Shown here one piece after another: positions 1-5,618 of a stretch of DNA of 5,618 nt; within the stretch, counting starts at the first letter, position 1; each line of letters starts with the position of its first letter. The stretch is taken from the NCBI GenBank assembly GCA_947373235.1, contig CANBWW010000062.1, positions 1-5,618 on the forward strand, read 5' to 3'. Source of the stretch: Candidatus Altimarinota bacterium (GTDB lineage: Bacteria; Patescibacteriota; Gracilibacteria; BD1-5; UBA2023). The position numbers and the translations under genes are program-made. The notes below the pieces were generated by a model that did not search any database, was not told the origin of the DNA, and saw only the letters and a list, made by a program, of their open reading frames with translations.

Positions 1-2175
1 GCGATTTTCTATTTCTTCTCCATCGAGCCTTCCGTGAGTGATAATAATACGTGGTTTCTTGTTTTCATCCAGAATCATTTCGATTTCTTTTTCTACGCTT
101 TCCATTCCACGGATACGATTCACTACTAAGATGACTTGTCCTCCACGATTGAGTTCATAGTTGATTGCATGGCGAAGAGTGGCTTCGTTCCATGCCGAGA
201 CAATCGTTTCGATCGGTTTTTTGAGTTTTGGTGGAGTGGTGAGAAGGGAGATTTTTTTCAGTCCAGAAAGGGCGAGATTCAAACTACGCGGAATCGGAGT
301 AGCTGAGAGGGAAAGTATATCGATATTGGCTCGGATTTTCTTGATTCGTTCTTTATGACTCACTCAAAACTTATGTTCTTCATCGATCACGAGAAGTCCG
401 AGTTTTTTCCACTGGATATCTTCGGAAAGGAGTCTATGCGTTCCGACCACAATATCTACTTTTCCATTTTTCATGGATTCAAGAGTATTTCTGACTTCAC
501 TTGGTGAACTCATACGCGTCAAGATACCGACACGAACTCAGAAAGTTCCGAGTCTTTCGAGAAATGTCTCATAGTGTTCATCAGCAAGAACGAGAAGAGG
601 GGAGATTACCGCCACTTGATATCCAGAAAGGATCGCTTTATAGATAGCATTCATCGCTACTTCTGTTTTTCCGAAGCCGACATCACCCGATAAGAGTCGA
701 TCCATCGGTTGTTCCGATTCCATATCGCGAAAGATCTCATTTATATTCGCAAGCTGATCCATCGTATGTTGGTACGGGAATGCTGCGAGGAATTTCGCTT
801 CTTCTTCTGGGAATTTTCCAAACATAATTCCTTTTTTGAGAACTCTTTTTGCTTCGAGTTCGATAAGTTCTGCGGCTATTTTTTCTAGTTCTTCATCGGT
901 TTTTGAGAGTGTTTTTTCCCACTCTTTTCAGGAAAGTTTCGTGAGTTCGGGTTCGAGTTCTCAGATATATTTACTGACTCGATATACTTCTGTCAGTGGT
1001 ACGAAGAGTTTGTCTCATCCAGCATAGTGGAGTTCTATATATTCACGAGCGATTTCTCAGAGTTTTTTGGTGATGACTTGGTCAAATCGGGCAATCCCAT
1101 GTTCCCGATGCACCACATAGTCTCCGGGATTGAGCGAAAGAAGGAGATCGAGATTTTTTGCGATAGATTTCTTGGTTCTTGTTCGGACAAATATTTCTCC
1201 GATGATATCATCCGTGATAAAAATATTTGGAACACCATCTATTTTTTTCGTACACTCAAAACTCTGCAGTCCTGATTTTGATATATTTGTGATCTTGATA
1301 TCAGAAAGTCCGTTGTATTCAAGAAATTCGTGGAGTGATTTTTCGTATTTTGTTGCGATAACTATATCTTCTCATTTTTTCTCTCTCAGAAATGCAGAAA
1401 GTCCATCTATATGAGGAATATCTGGTATGGATATATCGAGGCTCTCTGCGAATTCACTATGAAAATCCGTAAAATATATGCGAATTTCTTGTTTTTGAAG
1501 AATTCACTCTGTGTTTAATATTTCAAAAAGCTCTTTCTTATAAGACAAGAAATCACATCCGATAACGGCGATATTTCCGGAGAGAAGTCTGGTGAGTTCA
1601 CTATTGAGTACACCTTCTTTTCGTTCGATTTCTTCCGGGATGATCCTCGTGGAGAGGGATATATCATCTCGAAATACTCTTTCTCCGGTTTTTTTTCGTT
1701 CAATGATCGAGTCGATCTCAGTATCGAACCACTCGATACTATAGATAGATGCAGAATATGGATCAAAAATATGGAGGATTCCTCAGTCTTTTTTATAGAT
1801 TCCAGGAGTATCGAGCGATTCTCCATATAGGTAACCCATTTCGATAAGTTTTTCTATAGCATTTTCTTCGCTTATTTTTTCTCATCGCTTGAGAGTGAAA
1901 ACAGTTTTCCGTTTGAGATATTCTATAGACCCAATTGTTTCCAAGAGTCTCGGATGGATAATATATGATCACTCTTCTGTATCGACGACTGACCAAAAAT
2001 CGGCTATTGATTCGACTGAGTGCCAGTGGGTACTAATAATCTTATCGCTAAAGTTTGCAAGGATCGATCTATCTCACTCACTATCAGAGATGATGATATT
2101 TTTCTTTCCGACAAAAAGACTCTTCAATAGGAAGAGTCGGGCGGTACTACAGGTAGAGTGAGAAAAAGTTTTCAA
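1..2175 (-). CDS. mfd: Transcription-repair coupling factor Mfd (C-terminal part beyond the window)
   Basis: Mfd is an ATP-dependent DNA translocase that pushes stalled RNA polymerase off DNA and recruits UvrA for repair. One open frame of 725 codons is seen, interrupted only by 12 TGA codons read here as glycine. N-terminal UvrB-like region: residues about 85-150 align by eye with Mfd/UvrB domain 1b (KRGEKIS, GGILHIF, WFDTEIDSI). The RNA-polymerase-interaction domain starts near residue 348 (PGDYVVHREHG) and includes YAGGDKLFVP at 384-393. The helicase part has Walker A GDVGFGKT at 497-504, DEEH at 598-601 and SATPIPR at 624-630; the window ends in the second RecA-like domain. The N-terminal region is shorter than in E. 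coli Mfd, so the UvrB-like part is probably reduced. The start is uncertain: there is no usable ATG, and TTG at 2173-2175 is chosen because similarity to Mfd N-termini (ARLFLLKSL...) begins before the next TTG at 2125-2127. It lies 30 bp after frr, with no Shine-Dalgarno. Identity is certain from motifs; the start is not. Confidence 0.95.
2113..2138 (-). terminator. Terminator-like hairpin inside the 5' end of mfd
   Basis: On the minus strand GACTCTTC (2131-2138 reversed) pairs perfectly over 8 bp with GAAGAGTC (2118-2125 reversed) around a 5-base loop, and five T follow directly (2117-2113). It has the form of a weak intrinsic terminator or attenuator, about 37 bases after the chosen TTG start and within codons that align with Mfd. 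It could also be a chance structure. Confidence 0.35.
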
Positions 2176-2205
2176 AATGAGAAATGAGAAGAAATGAAAG
2201 AGAAG

Positions 2206-2751
2206 TTATACTTTCATGATTTCAGCTTCTTTTTCCTTAAGAAGAAGATCGATTTCTTTTATAGAAGCATCAACGGCTTTTTGGAGATCATTTTCATAAC
2301 TTTTTGCTTCATCTTCAGAGATAGTCTTTTCACTTTTTGTATGATCGATTTTTTTCTTATGATCCTGACGTATATTTCTTATTGCGACTTTTCACTCTTC
2401 GCTCATTTTGCTTGCTATCTTCGTGAGATCACGACGACGCTCTTCCGTAAGAGTTGGGATTTTTATCATGATCGATTCGCCATTGTTTGATGGGTTGAGC
2501 CCAAGCCCAGCATCAGTAATCCCTTTTTCTATATCTTTCAAAACTGCCTTATCCCATGGTTGGATCACGATGGTTTGTGCATCGAGAGTTGATACCGCGG
2601 CTACATTTTTTATCGGTCCGATGCTACCGTATGCACTCACGAGCACTCCTTCCACGATCGCAGGGTTGGCACGTCAGGCCTGAAGCTTAGAAAATTCATT
2701 TTGTATGTGTTCTTTGGCTTTCTGAAGCTCTATTTGAAGATTGTCCAACAT
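2206..2751 (-). CDS. frr: Ribosome recycling factor (RRF)
   Basis: RRF works with EF-G in the cytoplasm to split the post-termination ribosome so that the subunits can be reused. The frame gives 181 residues, close to the usual length of about 185, from ATG (2749-2751) to TAA (2206-2208). Family signatures are plain: a long first helix, KLQAGRANPA near residue 22 (the RTGRA-type loop), YGS.GPI near residue 44, TIVIQPWDK, GLNPSN.GE, PTLTEERR, VAIRNIRQD near residue 122, and a C-terminal helix ending in KEKEAEIMKV. Two codons are TGA, at residues 26 and 120. Residue 26 is the near-invariant glycine of the GRA loop, so reading TGA as Gly is required; standard code would leave only a headless, tailless fragment. 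It is the upstream gene of an apparent frr-mfd unit, with a candidate promoter directly upstream that would leave only a very short leader. No Shine-Dalgarno is seen before the ATG. Confidence 0.97.
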
Positions 2752-2767
2752 AGTGAAAAATATAATT

Positions 2768-2797
2768 ATAATACAAATGTACAAATATTGTAGTCAA
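2768..2797 (-). promoter_or_regulatory. Candidate promoter of frr-mfd
   Basis: Read on the minus strand: -35 TTGACT (2792-2797), an 18-bp spacer and -10 TATTAT (2768-2773). A TATAAT also overlaps it (2765-2770) but with a 21-bp spacer. Transcription would begin only about 10 bases before the frr ATG, giving an almost leaderless mRNA. The region is very AT-rich, so chance matches are likely. Confidence 0.4.
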
Positions 2798-2822
2798 AAT
2801 GATCCTTTATACAAGCTTTTTT

Positions 2823-2850
2823 TTGACAAAGAACCAGAAGATTATATCAT
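2823..2850 (+). promoter_or_regulatory. Sigma-70-type promoter of the surface protein gene
   Basis: Perfect -35 TTGACA (2823-2828), a 16-bp spacer and -10 TATCAT (2845-2850, five of six matches to TATAAT). The start point would be near 2857, about 28 bases before the ATG at 2885. The leader is pyrimidine-rich and has no Shine-Dalgarno motif. It is the best promoter in the window. Confidence 0.65.
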
Positions 2851-2884
2851 ACGGAAGTATATTTATTTCTTTTCTCTTTCCACC

Positions 2885-3751
2885 ATGAAAAAGCTCCTCT
2901 CTTCTTTCGTGCTCGTTGGTATGATGGTTTCTTCTATTTCCTTTTCTTTTGCTGATAGTGGTGATACTTCCGCTGATCCAGCCCCGATGGATATAGCTGC
3001 TCCTACAGATGCTCAGGATCCAACTCCTACTTTTTCTGCTGCGCCTGCTCTAAGTTGAGCAACTGCAACAGATTCTCTCGGAAATTCCCTTGGTGAATAT
3101 ACGACGGTAAGTTGTAATTCGAATGCATCTTTCGCAGTGAATAGTTGTGATCAGTGTTTCGATGGAGGATCAGTAAAAACAGGAGCTCGTCTCACAGGTA
3201 TATTTGATAACTTCGCAAATGGAACTCCAAATTTTCTTGTTACTTACAAAGATGAACAAAAATCTCCAAATATGGTAAAGTTTGGAAATAGTGTTTGGAC
3301 AACTGCTCCTGCAGACGAAAGTAAAATATTTCTCTACGGAAGTGATGTTCAGTGGACAACAAGTGGAACTGGGGGAAAAATGTCTTTTATGCTCAATCCA
3401 GGACAAAAAGTAAAATACTATGATGCTGACTTGAGTGCTGGCTATACACTCACAAGCACAGATAAAAAGGCTGGTGACCTCGTCGGTATGCTCAGATTCC
3501 CAGTTGTCTCTCATAGTTTAGATGTAAAAACAGCAGCTGAAGGTGCAGCAAATACTCATTATGAGTGTGTTGCTTATAAGCTCGATGCTCCTGCTGTAGT
3601 GACTCCAACTCCAGGAAATCCTACTCCAGCAAAACCAGTTCCTCCAAAAGGAGTGACTCAGACTCAGACTGGACCAGAAACTCTTCTTCTTATTGCTGCT
3701 GCATTCTTTATAGCATTTGGGATGATGTTTGCACTTCGTCGTCGAGTATAG
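2885..3751 (+). CDS. Exported surface protein with signal peptide and LPXTG-like C-terminal sorting signal
   Basis: I do not recognise a named family; the architecture is what can be read. The product is 288 residues, from ATG to TAG, with one in-frame TGA (residue 58, read as Gly). Residues 1-23 form a Sec signal peptide: MKK, a hydrophobic core, then SFA before Asp24. Residues 24-57 are an Ala/Pro/Asp-rich linker. The middle (about 60-232) looks like a beta-rich globular domain with four cysteines, C77, C88, C91 (CDQC) and C228, which could form disulfides outside the cell. Residues 236-258 are a Pro/Thr stalk. The C-terminus has TGPE (262-265), a 19-residue hydrophobic helix and RRRV, the order of a sortase sorting signal, though the Leu-Pro of LPXTG is missing (TQTQTG). 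A plain C-terminal membrane anchor is the alternative. The start is chosen because it begins the signal peptide; the frame is open further upstream but runs over the promoter. It is a single-gene unit with its own promoter and terminator. Confidence 0.93.
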
Positions 3752-3772
3752 TTCCTATAAAAAGCTAATCCC

Positions 3773-3804
3773 AAAAAAATCGAACGGTCAGGTTCGGTTT
3801 TTTT
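3773..3804 (+). terminator. Intrinsic terminator after the surface protein gene
   Basis: CGAAC (3781-3785) pairs with GTTCG (3792-3796) around a 6-base loop. The stem continues through a T-G pair and seven A-T pairs into seven T (3798-3804). It lies 21 bases after the TAG stop. Because the A-tract and T-tract are symmetric, it could act in both directions, but no gene on the minus strand approaches it from the right here. Confidence 0.88.
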
Positions 3805-3819
3805 ATTGTATAAAAAATA

Positions 3820-3847
3820 TTGACAAAGTATTTATTCACTATACAGT
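3820..3847 (+). promoter_or_regulatory. Candidate distal promoter of the large unknown gene
   Basis: Perfect -35 TTGACA (3820-3825), a 16-bp spacer and a weak -10 TACAGT (3842-3847). The -35 and its next bases, TTGACAAAG, are identical to those of the surface-protein promoter. If used, it would give a leader of about 200 bases containing the inverted repeat at 3895-3919. Confidence 0.4.
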
Positions 3848-3894
3848 GATTTTATTAAACACATAAATATATCTTTGAAACCCTTTCTAGAATA

Positions 3895-3919
3895 TATCTT
3901 CTTCTATGACAAGAAGATA
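3895..3919. repeat. Perfect 9-bp inverted repeat, possible operator or leader hairpin
   Basis: TATCTTCTT (3895-3903) and AAGAAGATA (3911-3919) are exact reverse complements around CTATGAC. No T-run follows on either strand, so it is not an intrinsic terminator. TATGAC in the loop (3905-3910) is itself complementary to GTCATA at 3932-3937, which would allow an alternative fold. Role unknown. Confidence 0.5.
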
Positions 3920-3952
3920 AGCTTATAAGAAGTCATAAAAATATATCAATAT

Positions 3953-3981
3953 TTGCAAAATACAAATACATATGGTAATCT
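3953..3981 (+). promoter_or_regulatory. Candidate proximal promoter of the large unknown gene
   Basis: -35-like TTGCAA (3953-3958), a 17-bp spacer and -10-like TAATCT (3976-3981), preceded by TG in the extended -10 position (TGG then TAATCT). It would start transcription near 3988, about 65 bases before the ATG. Match quality is moderate in an AT-rich background. Confidence 0.3.
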
Positions 3982-3994
3982 AGTGAAGTTATCA

Positions 3995-4026
3995 GTGGGA
4001 AAAGTCTCTTTTCTGTAGACACTCAC
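3995..4026 (+). other. Weak hairpin in the leader of the large unknown gene
   Basis: GTGGG (3995-3999) can pair with CTCAC (4022-4026, one G-T pair). GTCT (4004-4007) can pair with AGAC (4017-4020), with an asymmetric internal bulge. It lies 27 bases before the ATG. Stability is low and the structure may be chance. Confidence 0.25.
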
Positions 4027-4053
4027 GTAATTTCTAACCATAATTTTTTTCTT

Positions 4054-5618
4054 ATGTTTACGCTTAAGTATAATGTTCTCGGAAAAGTCGGAGCTTTTTA
4101 TAAAACGCCAGAAGGAGCTTCAGATATTGTTGACAAAAGTAAAGTTACTCCTGAAAAAACAGAATCTGATTTTTCAAAATTAAAGAATGCAAAATCTTTA
4201 GATGAGCAAAAATCAATTCTCAAAGATATGTCTGTAGAACAGAGAAAGGCAATTCAGAATCATATCACAGAACTTGGAAAAAAAGATCCGAATCCATCAA
4301 AAGTAACGAATGCATGGCGAGCAAGTATTTCTTCTGAAATATCTACCCTGAATCAAAATGTAAATACTCCTGATCCACAAAATGTAGTAGCAGTTAATCT
4401 CACGAAAGGACTCCCTTCATCACAAGATATATCATCCTCAACATGAAAGGAAAAATCATCAGATCCAATTCTTCCTGATGATATCTCTAGCATTATAGCA
4501 AATCATGCTGAAAAAGTTGGTGAAGTACAGAACTGAACTGTTGAAAAAATCGACGGATTGAAAGTAGATATTTTGATGACGAACATTTTTAATCTTCCTG
4601 ATAATTTCTTCAAAGGAGAAATTACTCGAGTAAGTAAATTCCAGGAGCTTATGAAAGTTACGGCTTCGCTCTTATCCTCTGGATCTGATGTTCCAAAAAC
4701 TGAAAAAGATTGGGCAAAACTCGGTTATTCAGGGCAAAATGTATTTACGTGGTGAGATAAAAAAGAACTCGCAGTTCTCAATAATTTTCTTGCAACTGTG
4801 AAAGCAGATCCAGATAAAGCAAGTCTCGTAAAAGATATAGTAAGTCTTGCGGGTAATAGTGAACAAGGATACAAAATTGTTCTTCATGATCGCGCGAATC
4901 TTCTTTCTCGTGCTGCGAATGATACAGTGACCCCTCTTACTCTTGGTAAGAAAGGAGAGATTCAAAATGAAAATACAGACCGTGTTGATGCACTTCTCTG
5001 AGAAAATGGATGGGAAACCCTTGGTGGAAAGGGAACTATCGAAGCATCTCTCAAATCTGCTATTACAAAACCAGGACAAAGTCTAGACTCTGTGTATACT
5101 CGTATAACTGGTCTAAACATAGCCCCAAACTGGAATAATCGAGGTGAGATCGTGACAGCACGTGTGAATTTTCATGATGCATTGGCTGCACGTCTTGCCA
5201 TCATCAAGGCTATAGGAGGTGCCAATGCTGGCCTCGATGCAGTACTCCAAGGAAAAGATGCTGCATATATCAAAAATATAAAAGACTATGTAGAGAAGAA
5301 TGGAGAAATCAAAACCCAACCTTTGGATAAGAATATCATCGGTGGTCTGAGTGATACATGGGTAAATTCTCTCAGTGGTATTCTTGGTCTCACTGTAGCT
5401 ATATCTACACAGGGTATTATTACTCTCCGTGCAGCAGGGCGTGAAGCTCTCAAGTCAGATGATATATTGAAACAACTTGCTGATGATCCAAAACTTGAAG
5501 GAGCAGATAAATGAGCACTCAAATGGATAGCAAATTTCTTTGTTGGTCGTCGTTTTTCTCTCGATCTTGGAAATGGAATTGCTCATGATGCTCTGAAACA
5601 ACGTCTTATTAATACGGC
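4054..5618 (+). CDS. Large protein of unknown function, 3' end beyond the window
   Basis: Not recognised. From ATG at 4054 the frame stays open to the window edge (521 codons and 2 bases) if TGA is glycine. Five TGA codons lie in frame, at residues 131, 161, 234, 316 and 487; under standard code it would look like five or six short unrelated ORFs. No signal peptide is seen. Residues about 35-105 are charged and helix-prone (KLKNAKSLDEQKS, MSVEQRKAIQNHI), followed by a Ser/Asp/Pro-rich linker to about 150. The rest mixes Asn/Asp/Gly-rich segments with helices. One hydrophobic stretch (440-458, LSGILGLTVAISTQGIITL) followed by Arg could be a membrane helix or a buried one. No cysteine occurs in the visible part. 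Composition is acidic-to-neutral and low complexity is limited to the linker. There is no Shine-Dalgarno; the ATG follows a pyrimidine-rich tract. It is separated from the upstream surface-protein gene by a terminator and about 250 bp, so it is a separate transcription unit. The continuous coding is well supported; the function is open. Confidence 0.85.

Larger units (their letters stand above)
3752..4053. other. AT-rich intergenic region between the surface protein gene and the large unknown gene
   Basis: About 300 bases with no credible gene. In order it holds the terminator (3773-3804), a candidate promoter with TTGACA (3820), a perfect 9-bp inverted repeat (3895-3919), a small palindrome CTTATAAG (3922-3929), a second candidate promoter (3953-3981), a weak hairpin (3995-4026) and the leader before the ATG at 4054. 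No tRNA-like cloverleaf or known riboswitch was recognised. Confidence 0.7.
364..5514. other. In-frame TGA codons read as glycine (translation table 25), 20 sites
   Basis: Sites by first coordinate. Minus strand, mfd: 364, 538, 928, 961, 1015, 1057, 1372, 1504, 1783, 1882, 1969, 2074. Minus strand, frr: 2392, 2674. Plus strand: 3056 (surface protein) and 4444, 4534, 4753, 4999, 5512 (large unknown gene). Glycine is indicated by family positions: 364 is the G of DEEH-KFGV in Mfd, 1015 the second G of YAGGDKL, 961 the G of SKYIG, 1783 the first G of KDGGIL, and 2674 the G of AGRA in RRF. The two visible gene ends use TAA and TAG. The spans between sites are ordinary coding DNA. Confidence 0.95.

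Noticed and set aside
1..2175. mfd as a pseudogene broken by many stops
   Set aside because: The only interrupting codon is TGA; TAA and TAG never occur in frame, and helicase motifs are intact on both sides of each TGA. Recoding explains it fully.
836..2683. Plus-strand ORFs opposite mfd and frr (for example 1130-1414, 1889-2161, 2408-2683)
   Set aside because: They are antisense shadows, low in complexity and rich in Ser and Phe, while the minus strand carries recognisable family motifs throughout.
2741..2884. An N-terminal extension of the surface protein gene upstream of 2885
   Set aside because: It would run over the promoter and overlap the frr start, and would bury the signal peptide that begins exactly at the 2885 ATG.
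3601..3680. Tandem repeats ACTCCA and ACTCAG in the surface protein gene
   Set aside because: They simply encode the Pro/Thr-rich stalk and the TQTQT run; there is no sign of a mobile or CRISPR-type repeat.
3137..3751. A separate gene starting at GTG 3137
   Set aside because: It is the rest of the surface protein after the TGA at 3056; the frame between 3059 and 3136 is open and the signal peptide lies upstream in the same frame.
3922..3929. CTTATAAG palindrome as a regulatory site
   Set aside because: An 8-bp palindrome in strongly AT-rich DNA is expected by chance, and it shows no second copy near a promoter.
4054..5514. Several separate short genes on the plus strand (4054-4446, 4558-4755, 4798-5001, 5092-5514)
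   Set aside because: All lie in one frame and are separated only by TGA codons; the sequence between them stays open and coding-like, so they are one gene.
3170..5522. Minus-strand ORFs opposite the surface protein and the large gene (3170-3514, 4729-5079, 5113-5319, 5286-5522)
   Set aside because: They are Cys-, Ser- and Ile-rich shadow translations with no domain, lying opposite frames that have clear coding character.

Overview
The window looks like chromosomal DNA from a low-GC candidate-phyla (CPR/Patescibacteria) bacterium that reads TGA as glycine (NCBI translation table 25), the code known from Gracilibacteria and Absconditabacteria (SR1). With standard bacterial code every gene here breaks into pieces. 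With TGA = Gly, four continuous reading frames appear. I count 20 in-frame TGA codons: 12 in mfd, 2 in frr, 1 in a secreted protein and 5 in a large unknown gene. In mfd and frr several of these fall where the families carry a conserved glycine, such as Mfd DEEH-x2-FGV and YAGGDKL and RRF AGRA. The two complete genes whose ends are visible stop at TAA (frr) and TAG (the surface protein), and none appears to use TGA as a stop. The sequence cannot tell Gracilibacteria from Absconditabacteria.

Layout. Positions 1-2751 on the minus strand hold a housekeeping pair transcribed frr -> mfd. frr encodes ribosome recycling factor and is complete. mfd encodes the transcription-repair coupling factor; its C-terminal part runs off the left edge of the window. 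The genes are 30 bp apart with no terminator in the gap, but a terminator-like hairpin followed by five U lies just inside the 5' end of mfd. Positions 2752-2884 form a divergent promoter region. From 2885 to 3751 on the plus strand is a complete gene for an exported protein with a signal peptide, a Cys-containing middle, a Pro/Thr-rich stalk and an LPXTG-like C-terminal sorting signal. It ends at a clear intrinsic terminator (3773-3804). Positions 3805-4053 are an AT-rich intergenic region with two candidate promoters and inverted repeats. From 4054 to the right edge is a large, Cys-free gene of unknown function, at least 521 codons and still open.

How it fits together. frr and mfd link translation recycling and transcription-coupled repair only by adjacency; no joint role is visible. 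The right half holds lineage-specific envelope or unknown genes, each with its own promoter. No Shine-Dalgarno motif is visible before any of the four genes. I saw no RNA gene, CRISPR array, transposon or phage element.
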